64,000 nucleotides of DNA from the NCBI RefSeq assembly GCF_017355365.1, contig NZ_JADIJR010000002.1, positions 145,924-209,923 on the forward strand, written 5' to 3'. Position 1 is the first letter of the stretch. Each line of letters begins with the position of its first letter. Under the pieces are notes generated by a model that had not been told where the DNA came from, did not search any database, and worked only from the letters and a program-made list of their open reading frames with translations. Shown here one piece after another: positions 43,570 to 51,172 of this stretch. Source of the stretch: Microbacterium sp. SD291. GTDB lineage: Bacteria > Actinomycetota > Actinomycetes > Actinomycetales > Microbacteriaceae. The position numbers were made by a program, and so were the translations under genes.

Positions 43570-45476
43570 GCCTTCTCCTCGAAGATCTGCTGCCAGGAAG
43601 CGGGGGATACGAGCTCGGGCAGGGCCTCTCGATACTGACGCTGAAGCTCGGGCCAGCGTCGGCGCAGTTCGGCGTGCAGGCGCACCGACTCGCGCAGCAT
43701 CCGCCGGTACTTCGAGCGATCCCGGGTGTAGATGTTCTTGCCCGACCCGTCGGCCGCGCTGACGAGGGCGCTGTCGAACCCCGGAAGACGCCACCACAGC
43801 GCGTCGTCCTTGCCGAACTCCACCTCGGGCTGGCGGATGTTGGCGGGGTGGGGTTTGTGCAGCCAGTGCGCAGCGAGGGTGGAAAGCGTGAACCAGCGAA
43901 GTCTGAGTCCGCTCGGGCTGTCAAGTTCGTTCTTCGGCAGTCGCTTGTACACCTGACGGCCCCGTCGTGAATGAAGCACGGTCGACGGGTCACGATGGAT
44001 GAGGGTCTCAGGGAACTCGGACGCGAGCGCTCGAGCTGCAGGCATCGCCGTCTCCAAGTTGGCGCGCAGATGGTCCGGACCGGCGAGGACGTCTCGCAGC
44101 GCCCGAGCTCTGAGAGCGACGGGGTAGTACTGCATCATCATCAGGTGCTTGAGATCGACCCGGCGGCTGTGGATGATCAGGCGACCGCCCCGGGGTGCGT
44201 CGGAGTGGAGAATCGCTGTGACGATTCGGTTGCGGGCGTGGAAGTACGCCTGCCAGTCGATCGTGTCGTCCTTGTTGACCCACGACACATGCCAGAGGGC
44301 GACGCCCGGCATCGACACGGTGGGGTACCCGGCATCGCCTGCTCGGAGACAGAACTCGGCGTCGTCCCACTTGATGAATGCGGGCAGCGACAATCCGACT
44401 TTCCGTACCGTCTCGACCGGGATGAGGCACATCCACCAGCCGTTGTAGTCGGCGTCCATCCGCATGTGCAGCATCGGGGATTGCCGGAGGTTGGCGACGC
44501 CGAAATCGTGCGGCATCTTCTCCTGGTAGAGGTTGCGCCACATGAACGGTGCTTCGTCGACGACCTCGGCCCAGCCATGCAGTTTGGGGCGGTCGAGAAG
44601 GTCGAACATGTGACCGCCCACCAGCACAGGAGTCGTGGCGTACTGACCGAACACGATCGAGCGGCGCAGGGACTCCGGCTCAAGTCGCACGTCATCGTCG
44701 AGCAGCTGCACGAAATCGCTTTCGGGACGTCGCAGCGTCTCCAGCATCGCGCGGGCGAAACCGCCGGAACCGCCGAGGTTCGGCTGGCGGATCACCTGGA
44801 GGGTGTCGCCCAGGCGCTCGGCGACCTGATCGAACCCGTCCTGATCGGCGACGAGCTGCGTGCCCTGGTCGACCAGGAAGATGCGGTCGACGAACTCGAG
44901 GGCATCGGGTGATGCGGCGAGGGCTCGGAGCGTCTCCATGCAGTAGTCGGGCTTGTTGTATGTGGTGATCCCCAGAGACGCTTTGCCGGTGCGGACCGGC
45001 TCCTGCTCCGTCGTCCACTCCGCACCTTCGAGTACGGCGTGCTTCTCGTCCGCGACCACATCGAACCAGATCCAGCCGCCGTCGCTGTACTGCGTGAGTG
45101 ACAGGTCGAATGAAGTGGTCGCCTCACCGGTGACCTCTCGCGTCGCGACCCGCTGCCTGACGCCCGCGCTGTTCGAACGGTAGACCAGGATCGTGGCAGG
45201 TCCGCTGGTGTGAACGGTCAGACGGACGTCGCGGACGCTCGTCCAGTGCTGCCAGTACGACGCGGGGAACGCGTTGAAGTACGTGCCCAGTGAGACGCGG
45301 CGGCCGGCCACGATGCGGGCGCGATGGCGCCCGAGGATGTTGCCGAGGTGCGCGCGGTTCGAGACTCGGACGGGTTCGTCCTCGATCACCGACCAGGTCT
45401 CGGGGTCTGCGTACAACGGCAGAAGGTCGGGGTCGCGATCGAGCGGGAAGACGACGTTCTGAAGGACGTGTGCCAC
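43566..45476 (-). CDS. GlfT2-like polymerising galactofuranosyltransferase
   Basis: A 636-residue protein with the domain plan of mycobacterial GlfT2 (637 residues): an N-terminal beta domain (1-160), a GT-A domain (about 165-400) and a C-terminal helical part. Visible catalytic residues are DDD 260-262, the WDD at 370-372 and H396 in LWHVSW; in mycobacterial GlfT2 the corresponding residues are near D256/D258, D372 and H396. GlfT2 extends galactan with alternating beta-1,5 and beta-1,6 Galf. Linkage here is unknown. Start is GTG 45476; a TAGGCT hexamer lies about 70 nt upstream, so this gene has a normal leader. Confidence 0.85.
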   Translation of the reverse strand: MAHVLQNVVFPLDRDPDLLPLYADPETWSVIEDEPVRVSNRAHLGNILGRHRARIVAGRRVSLGTYFNAFPASYWQHWTSVRDVRLTVHTSGPATILVYRSNSAGVRQRVATREVTGEATTSFDLSLTQYSDGGWIWFDVVADEKHAVLEGAEWTTEQEPVRTGKASLGITTYNKPDYCMETLRALAASPDALEFVDRIFLVDQGTQLVADQDGFDQVAERLGDTLQVIRQPNLGGSGGFARAMLETLRRPESDFVQLLDDDVRLEPESLRRSIVFGQYATTPVLVGGHMFDLLDRPKLHGWAEVVDEAPFMWRNLYQEKMPHDFGVANLRQSPMLHMRMDADYNGWWMCLIPVETVRKVGLSLPAFIKWDDAEFCLRAGDAGYPTVSMPGVALWHVSWVNKDDTIDWQAYFHARNRIVTAILHSDAPRGGRLIIHSRRVDLKHLMMMQYYPVALRARALRDVLAGPDHLRANLETAMPAARALASEFPETLIHRDPSTVLHSRRGRQVYKRLPKNELDSPSGLRLRWFTLSTLAAHWLHKPHPANIRQPEVEFGKDDALWWRLPGFDSALVSAADGSGKNIYTRDRSKYRRMLRESVRLHAELRRRWPELQRQYREALPELVSPASWQQIFEEKA

Positions 45477-45548
45477 GGGATGGATCTCCGATGTTGTTGC
45501 CGCAGACCGCCGCCCTGGGGGAGGCGCGGGACTCGACGAGCAGAGATC

Positions 45549-45554
45549 AGCCTA
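45549..45554 (-). promoter_or_regulatory. -10-like hexamer for GlfT2-like operon
   Basis: TAGGCT on the minus strand lies about 72 nt before GTG 45476, implying a leader of roughly 65 nt. No -35 is obvious. Confidence 0.35.
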
Positions 45555-45613
45555 CCCTCCACCGGCTTCGGATCACTGGGAGCGCGGCCCCGAGCGGCCC
45601 AGATCACGGTGGT

Positions 45614-45619
45614 TAGACT
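45614..45619 (+). promoter_or_regulatory. -10-like hexamer for galE, sets its start
   Basis: TAGACT ends 7 nt before ATG 45627, the codon that also begins the GalE Rossmann motif; predicted leaderless. Confidence 0.5.
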
Positions 45620-45626
45620 GATCGCG

Positions 45627-46616
45627 ATGAAGGTATTGATAACCGGCGGCGCCGGCTACATCGGATCGACGGTGGGTACGGCGTGCATCGAGGCCGGGCA
45701 TGACGTCGTCGTACTCGACGACCTCTCCACCGGGCTGCGTTCCTTCGGCGAGGGCCGGCAGCTGTACGTCGGGGACATCGCAGACGGCCTCCTGCTCGAC
45801 CGTCTGCTGGACGAGCACCCGGACATCGCTGCTGTGGTCCACTGCGCCGCGCGCATAGTCGTTCCGGATTCGGTCGCGGACCCGCTGGGGTATTACGACG
45901 CCAACGTCGGCAAGTCCATCATCCTGCTCAAGCGGCTCCGTAAGGCCGGTATCGGACGCGTCGTGTTCAGCTCGTCCGCTTCCGTCTACGCGGGTGAGAG
46001 CGGCGACGGAGTCGACGAGAGTGCTGCACTCGCGCCCGCGAGCCCCTACGCCACCACTAAGGCGATGGTCGAGCAGATCCTCGAGGATGCTGCTGCCGCG
46101 GGCGACTTCCGCGCGATCGCTCTGCGCTACTTCAACCCGATCGGAGCCGACCCTCATCTTCGGAGCGGTCTGCAGAACCCGACCCCCTCCCATGCGCTGG
46201 GCAGGATCATGACCGCGCACGCCCGAGGGGAGACGTTCGCGATCACCGGCACCGACTGGCAGACCCGAGACGGGTCTGGCCTACGGGATTACATCCACGT
46301 CTGGGACCTCGCGCTCGCCCATGTCGCGGCTGTGGAGAAGTTCGACGATGTCGTCTCCGCCGACGACCCGTACCGCGTGATCAACCTCGGGACCGGCGAC
46401 GGAGTCACCGTGCGGGAGCTCATCGCGGCATTCGAAAGGGTCACCGGCAGTACCCTCCAGGTCGCCGAGACCGGCCGTCGTCCCGGTGACCAAGCCGGCG
46501 CATTCGCGATCGCCGGCCTTGCCGAGCGACTGCTCGGCTGGCGCGCGGAGCGCTCGCTGGACGACGGCGTCCGGGACGCTCTGGCCTGGGCCGATAAGCT
46601 CGCGGGATCCGCCTGA
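45627..46616 (+). CDS. galE: UDP-glucose 4-epimerase
   Basis: A 329-residue extended short-chain dehydrogenase that interconverts UDP-glucose and UDP-galactose. The NAD site is LITGGAGYIGS, the Ser in FSSSASVY and the YxxxK pair in SPYATTKAM are present, and ALRYFNPIGADP is the usual GalE block. It supplies UDP-galactopyranose to Glf and thereby the GlfT-like enzymes. ATG 45627 is preferred over an upstream frame extension because Rossmann and -10 hexamer positions agree. It is divergent from the GlfT2-like gene with 150 bp between them. Confidence 0.93.
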   Translation: MKVLITGGAGYIGSTVGTACIEAGHDVVVLDDLSTGLRSFGEGRQLYVGDIADGLLLDRLLDEHPDIAAVVHCAARIVVPDSVADPLGYYDANVGKSIILLKRLRKAGIGRVVFSSSASVYAGESGDGVDESAALAPASPYATTKAMVEQILEDAAAAGDFRAIALRYFNPIGADPHLRSGLQNPTPSHALGRIMTAHARGETFAITGTDWQTRDGSGLRDYIHVWDLALAHVAAVEKFDDVVSADDPYRVINLGTGDGVTVRELIAAFERVTGSTLQVAETGRRPGDQAGAFAIAGLAERLLGWRAERSLDDGVRDALAWADKLAGSA

Positions 46617-46620
46617 GCCT

Positions 46621-47916
46621 TCATTCACCCCGCAGCGTCGGGATCACTCCGGTGTTCGCGGCGTCGATGCTCTCGCGCCATGACCGCGACTGGCCGGCGC
46701 GCAGCGCGCACAGCACGAGCATGAACCATCCGGCACCGACGAGCGTGAAGCTCTCGAACATCGAGTAGACAGCGAGCGTGACGAGCATCAGCGGCGTCCA
46801 GGCGTAGACCACGGAACGCCGGGCGCTCGCGACCAGCCATGAGCGCACGGTCGCTATGCCGCCGAGCAGCAGGAACAGCACGAGCCCCGCCGTGCCGAGC
46901 TGGAGAAGCACGTCGAAGTACGAGTTCAGGGCGCTCTGATGGTGATCGTCGAGCTGGAAGTTGATGTACGTGAAGGGGTACTCGCCGCGGGCCCACGGGC
47001 CGAACCAGCCCCACCCCGTGATGGGCTTGATGGCGACGAAGTCGAGGATCGTGTTCCACAGCGTCGCCCTGATCGAGAAGTCGGAGCCCGCGTCCATCAG
47101 CGCGATGATCGGGTGCCTCAGTGCGAACGCCGCCGCCAGCGCGAGTGCCACCAGCGCCCCGAGGACCCACTGCACGACGTTCCTGCGCTCGAGCGGCGCA
47201 TGCCGCACGATCGCGAGAGCCACGGCAACCACGCCGACGGCGACAGCGAGCACGAGCACCGTCGGGGATGCGGAGAGGAACGCGAGCAGCGTCGCGAGCG
47301 CGATCGAGGGCACGGCGATGGGGGCTGTCACTGACTGGGAGCGCCACTCGACCACGAACGTGATCAGCGCGATCACCACGATGAAGCCGAGCATGTTGCG
47401 ACTGCCGAACATGCCCTGCACCGGTCCGCCGAGCGCGAGGTTGCCCTGCACGCCGAGGAACGCGAACGGCACGTCGAGCAGGATGCCCGACATGATCTCC
47501 AGGCCGAGCGACACGGCGAGCAGCACGCGCAGCGTGTCGCCGAGAGCGCGCACGGTCTGCAGCGTGTCGCGGATGTGACCGATCGTGATCGCCAGGAACG
47601 CGAAGCCGAGAAGCGTCAGCCACCCGAAGACGGTGTCCGACCTGTCCGTGGTCCACGCGAGGCTCACGGCCGCCCAGACCAGGAAGGCGAGCAGCGATGA
47701 CGGAGCGAGGCGCAGCAGCGAGAGCTCCTCGCGTCGCACCCACAGGATCGTGGCGCCGAGCAGGCAGAGCAGGCCGACGATCGAGGCGAGCGTGATCTGC
47801 GACGTCATCCGTTCGATGGTGAACGAGCCGAACACGGCGGCGAGTGCCGCCAGGGTGAAGGCTCGAGCCATCTCGGCCGAGCCGAGCAGTCGGCTGAGGC
47901 GACGGGCCAGGGTCAC
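46621..47916 (-). CDS. O-antigen ligase/polymerase-type membrane protein A
   Basis: A 431-residue protein with about 11-12 transmembrane segments and the Wzy_C/WaaL region LDDHHQSALNSYFDVLLQLGTAGLVLFLLL, where His-Asn and the LG ending are family marks; WGWFGPWARGEYP is a typical preceding loop. Such proteins either polymerise lipid-linked repeats or ligate glycan to an acceptor outside the membrane. GTG 47916 overlaps the stop of the neighbouring paralogue, so two of these are made as a coupled pair. Which is polymerase and which ligase cannot be told. Confidence 0.82.
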   Translation of the reverse strand: MTLARRLSRLLGSAEMARAFTLAALAAVFGSFTIERMTSQITLASIVGLLCLLGATILWVRREELSLLRLAPSSLLAFLVWAAVSLAWTTDRSDTVFGWLTLLGFAFLAITIGHIRDTLQTVRALGDTLRVLLAVSLGLEIMSGILLDVPFAFLGVQGNLALGGPVQGMFGSRNMLGFIVVIALITFVVEWRSQSVTAPIAVPSIALATLLAFLSASPTVLVLAVAVGVVAVALAIVRHAPLERRNVVQWVLGALVALALAAAFALRHPIIALMDAGSDFSIRATLWNTILDFVAIKPITGWGWFGPWARGEYPFTYINFQLDDHHQSALNSYFDVLLQLGTAGLVLFLLLGGIATVRSWLVASARRSVVYAWTPLMLVTLAVYSMFESFTLVGAGWFMLVLCALRAGQSRSWRESIDAANTGVIPTLRGE

Positions 47917-49322
47917 GGGACCCGCCGTCTTCTCTCGCCGCGCTCGATCACGCGCTCGCCCACTCCGACGATCGGAGTGGCCTTGATCTTGAAGGACAGC
48001 AGGATCAGGAGCATCCAGCCCCACAGCATGATGGGCGTGGACTCGGTGAGGCCTTGGACCAGGAGTACGACCGTGAAGAGGCTGGGCAGAAGCGTGAGCG
48101 GGGAGTAGGTGCGGTCGGCGGTCAGATCCCAGCGTGGCCGGTCGACGGCGAAGAACCACGAACGCCAGAGCAGACTGAGATACGCGATCGCGACGAGGAC
48201 GAGCCCGACAGCCCCCAGCTGCATGAGCACGTCGAGCCACATGTTGTGCGCGTGGAAAACAGTGATGCCGTGATCGGTGATCCAGTGATCGAATGCCGGG
48301 TCGCTCGGCACCCAGGGGCTCGAGAAGCCGTTCCCGGCGATCGGATGCTCGGCGACCCGTTCGAGCACCTTCGTCCAGATCCTGTCCGAGCGGCCGGTGA
48401 GATCGGATTCGCGGCCGAGAAGGGCGAGCAGGGGCTTCTGCAGCAGCCAGGCCGCGGCTCCGGCGAGCACCGACCCTCCGATGAACACGACGTACAGGCG
48501 GGTCCGCGCGGCCGGGGTCTGCGCCCGGCGCATCAGCAGAGCGACGATCAGCACGACCGCGGCCGCTGCCGCGCAGGCGAACGCCGTCGCCGAGGCCGCA
48601 CGGAACAGGAAGTAGGCGGCGAGCAGCATCCACATCGCCAGCGTCGTGCGCCAGCGGGCTCTGGCGCTGTACAGGATGCCGAAGGTGATGAGCGCGAACA
48701 CGCTGATGATGGCGAGCAGGTTCGCGTTGCCGACGATGCCCTGGATGCGGCCGCCGTCGAAGAGGTTGTCGCGCACCCAGTACCACTGCGGGTCGATCTC
48801 GCCGTCCGGAAGGGTCACGAAGTTCGGCAGCAGCGGGGCGTGCAGCACCAGCGAGACCCACAGCTCGAGCGCGAGGGAGAGGCCCAGGATCCATTTGAAC
48901 GCGGATGACAGTGCGCGCACGATCTCGTGCCAGGTGAGGACGTGGGCGATGAACAGGGCGTTCACGGTCACCGTCGCGAGAAGCACCCAGGTGATCGCGG
49001 TCGGGACGCGCCACTGCGACCAGGCGAGGGAGAGCAGCGCGAGTAGCGCGTACGCCGTCGCGGTCCACGGCAGCCGGCGCCACGGGAACGCCTGCGGCCG
49101 GTTCGTCGCGATCATCGGGATCCCGATGGCGAGCGTGGCAAGGAGGAACACGACGAGCACGATCCCCGCGCCGATCGCGCCGAGCAGGTTGTACACGGCC
49201 GAGTGAGCGAAAGTCACGATCAGCACGAGGATGATGTACGCGCGCAGCAGAAGATGTCCCGTCGACTCGCGCTCGGGCGCGGTGGGCGGGGCCTTCACCG
49301 GGTGCTTCGTGTACTGCGCCAT
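47913..49322 (-). CDS. O-antigen ligase/polymerase-type membrane protein B
   Basis: A 469-residue protein with about 12 transmembrane segments and the motif FHAHNMWLDVLMQLGAVGLVLVA, the Wzy_C/WaaL signature with the conserved His before Asn. Similar loops (GNGFSSPWVPSDPAFDHW) align with protein A. ATG 49322 was chosen: TAGCCT ends 7 nt upstream and the residues from it give a normal N-terminus, whereas the frame further upstream is antisense to manA. Likely function: polymerisation or attachment of one of the surface glycans. Confidence 0.83.
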   Translation of the reverse strand: MAQYTKHPVKAPPTAPERESTGHLLLRAYIILVLIVTFAHSAVYNLLGAIGAGIVLVVFLLATLAIGIPMIATNRPQAFPWRRLPWTATAYALLALLSLAWSQWRVPTAITWVLLATVTVNALFIAHVLTWHEIVRALSSAFKWILGLSLALELWVSLVLHAPLLPNFVTLPDGEIDPQWYWVRDNLFDGGRIQGIVGNANLLAIISVFALITFGILYSARARWRTTLAMWMLLAAYFLFRAASATAFACAAAAAVVLIVALLMRRAQTPAARTRLYVVFIGGSVLAGAAAWLLQKPLLALLGRESDLTGRSDRIWTKVLERVAEHPIAGNGFSSPWVPSDPAFDHWITDHGITVFHAHNMWLDVLMQLGAVGLVLVAIAYLSLLWRSWFFAVDRPRWDLTADRTYSPLTLLPSLFTVVLLVQGLTESTPIMLWGWMLLILLSFKIKATPIVGVGERVIERGERRRRVP

Positions 49323-49329
49323 CGCGTTC

Positions 49330-49335
49330 AGGCTA
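49330..49335 (-). promoter_or_regulatory. -10-like hexamer for ligase-type operon
   Basis: TAGCCT on the minus strand ends 7 nt before ATG 49322; predicted leaderless. The divergent manA hexamer lies 62 bp away. Confidence 0.5.
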
Positions 49336-49397
49336 CCGCGCCGCAACGGCCTGCGCCTGAGCACCTCACCGGTCACGCGGAGGTCCGCGCGCTGTCC

Positions 49398-49403
49398 TAC
49401 GCT
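49398..49403 (+). promoter_or_regulatory. -10-like hexamer for manA, sets its start
   Basis: TACGCT ends 6 nt before ATG 49410; predicted leaderless. Confidence 0.5.
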
Positions 49404-49409
49404 GGGCAC

Positions 49410-50540
49410 ATGCTGCTCGGTCTCTCCAACGTGCCCCGCGACTACGCATGGGGGTCTCGCACGCTTCTCGCCGGCCTCGAGGGCCGTGAGCCCACAGGCG
49501 CCCCCGAAGCGGAGGTGTGGTTCGGCGATCACCCGGGTGACCCCGCGGATGTCGACGGCGGCGGCACGCTCGACGCGGTCACCGGCGGCACCCTTCCGTA
49601 TCTGCTCAAGCTGCTCGCGGCCGGTGCGCCCCTGTCGATCCAGGTGCACCCGACAATCGAGCAGGCGAGGGCAGGATGGGCGCGCGAAGCCGGCCTCGAC
49701 GCCGACGATCCCGGTCGCAACTATCGCGACGACAACCACAAGCCCGAGCTGATCGTGGCGCTCAGCGAGACCTTCGAGTCGCTGAGCGGACTGCGGCCGG
49801 TCGCGGACACGCTCGACCTTCTGGCCGGCCTGGGCGACGGAGCCGGAGCCGGAGTGTCTGCGCTGCGCGCACGCCTCGGCGGCGCCGGCGACGTGCTCGG
49901 CGACACGATCGGCTGGCTGCTCTCGGGCGGGGCTCAGGCCGAGGTCGACCAGGTGATCGCGGCCGTCCGCACCGCACAGCACGGGGAAGGACCATGGAAC
50001 ACGACGCTGCGTGCGATCGCCGGAGTCGCCGATGTGTATCCGGGCGACCCGGGCGTCGTGGTCGCCCTCCTGATGAACCACGTCGTGCTGCGCCGCGGAG
50101 AGGGCATCTTCCTCCGCGCCGGCCTCCTGCACGCCTATCTGGACGGACTCGGCGTCGAGATCATGGCCGCGAGCGACAACGTGCTGCGCGGTGGCCTCAC
50201 GCCCAAGCGGATCGACGTCCCCGAGCTTCTCTCGATCCTCGACACCGAGCCTGGTGCGGTGCCGGTGCTGCGGCCGGACGCGGATGGCCCCGTCACGGCG
50301 TACGACGTGCCCGTTGCGGACTTCTCCCTGCGCCGGGTGACGCTCACGGGCGCCGCGGTCACCGTGCCGGTGGCAGGCCCCACCATCCTGCTGGCCACGG
50401 CCGGGACGATCGTCGTGAGCGGAGCGGATGCCGAGACGCGCGAGGTTCCGGTGGGCACCGCCGTGTTCGCCGCGGCCGACGAGGGGACGCTGACGATGTC
50501 GGGCGAGGGGGAGGCCTTCCTCGCAGCCCCCGGCGACTGA
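49410..50540 (+). CDS. manA: Mannose-6-phosphate isomerase, class I
   Basis: A 376-residue zinc enzyme that converts fructose-6-phosphate to mannose-6-phosphate, the entry to GDP-mannose. Visible metal and substrate blocks are SIQVHPT, DDNHKPEL and RAGLLHAYLDGLGVEIMAASDNVLRGGLTPKR. MLLGLSNVPRDYAWGS is the family's normal start. In mycobacteria manA, manB, whiB2 and DUF3499 lie together; here manB is absent from the block. Confidence 0.95.
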   Translation: MLLGLSNVPRDYAWGSRTLLAGLEGREPTGAPEAEVWFGDHPGDPADVDGGGTLDAVTGGTLPYLLKLLAAGAPLSIQVHPTIEQARAGWAREAGLDADDPGRNYRDDNHKPELIVALSETFESLSGLRPVADTLDLLAGLGDGAGAGVSALRARLGGAGDVLGDTIGWLLSGGAQAEVDQVIAAVRTAQHGEGPWNTTLRAIAGVADVYPGDPGVVVALLMNHVVLRRGEGIFLRAGLLHAYLDGLGVEIMAASDNVLRGGLTPKRIDVPELLSILDTEPGAVPVLRPDADGPVTAYDVPVADFSLRRVTLTGAAVTVPVAGPTILLATAGTIVVSGADAETREVPVGTAVFAAADEGTLTMSGEGEAFLAAPGD

Positions 50541-50639
50541 GCCCGGACGACGGCGACCCGGGGAGCCTGCGATCGGCGCGACACGCCGATGGATCGTCAT
50601 GAACTTTCAATCCGGGCTTGAGGGTTTACGATCCGCGAC

Positions 50640-50668
50640 TTGACCGATGCGAATGACACGGGTGTAAT
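50640..50668 (+). promoter_or_regulatory. SigA-like promoter of whiB2
   Basis: -35 TTGACC (50640-50645), 17-bp spacer, -10 TGTAAT (50663-50668). The start site would be near 50675, giving a leader of about 43 nt before ATG 50718. It is one of the few promoters here with a clear -35. Confidence 0.65.
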
Positions 50669-50717
50669 TAGTTGAGCACGGCCCGCCGGGGGGCGGAACA
50701 AAGGGTTGGAGATCGAC

Positions 50718-51035
50718 ATGACGGGATACCGTTCGGACGTACCGGAGAACTGGTTCGTCGATCCGATCAACCTCGGTGTTCCCGGGGTGCGCAAGGTCGA
50801 GTCCGAAGACGACGCGGCCCTCGGGTGGCAGAGCGAGGCGCTGTGCGCGCAGACCGACCCGGAGGCGTTCTTCCCCGAGAAGGGCGGATCCACTCGCGAT
50901 GCGAAGCGCATCTGCACCTCGTGCGACGTCCGCGGCGAATGCCTCGAGTACGCGCTCAACAACGATGAGCGCTTCGGCATCTGGGGCGGGCTCTCCGAGC
51001 GGGAGCGCCGCAAGCTCAAGCGCCGCGCGAGCTGA
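50718..51035 (+). CDS. whiB2: WhiB family iron-sulfur transcription factor (WhiB2/WhmD-like)
   Basis: A 105-residue WhiB protein. Four cluster cysteines are C43, C66, C69 and C75 (C-x22-C-x2-C-x5-C), followed by the GIWGG turn (87-91) and the basic DNA-contacting tail (ERERRKLKRRAS). WhiB2/WhmD controls septum formation and sporulation-type division in relatives. Gene order beside manA and DUF3499 matches mycobacterial whiB2. ATG 50718 is set by TTGGAG 6 nt upstream. Confidence 0.93.
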   Translation: MTGYRSDVPENWFVDPINLGVPGVRKVESEDDAALGWQSEALCAQTDPEAFFPEKGGSTRDAKRICTSCDVRGECLEYALNNDERFGIWGGLSERERRKLKRRAS

Positions 51036-51070
51036 CACGCGGCTGACCGCGGCATCCGCTTCGCGCAGAC

Positions 51071-51117
51071 CGCTGACCGACTGCTTCGCGGCATCCGCTG
51101 ACCGACTGCTTCGCGGC
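51071..51117. repeat. Direct repeat of 22 bp, two copies
   Basis: The 22-bp unit starting CGCTGACCGACTGCTTCGCG occurs at 51071-51092 and 51096-51117, period 25 bp, in the gap after whiB2. No function is evident. Confidence 0.7.
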
Positions 51118-51157
51118 CACGCCGCACTCGCTGCCTCTGCGCTCGCAGTCGCGCGCT

Positions 51158-51163
51158 TAGGCT
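51158..51163 (+). promoter_or_regulatory. -10-like hexamer for large GT2-membrane gene
   Basis: TAGGCT ends 9 nt before ATG 51173, a leader of at most a few bases. Confidence 0.45.
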
Positions 51164-51172
51164 GACGACGTC

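Noticed and set aside
49323..50600. N-terminal extension of the ligase-type protein B across manA
   Set aside because: The extension is antisense to manA, which is well supported, and a -10 hexamer and normal N-terminus mark ATG 49322.
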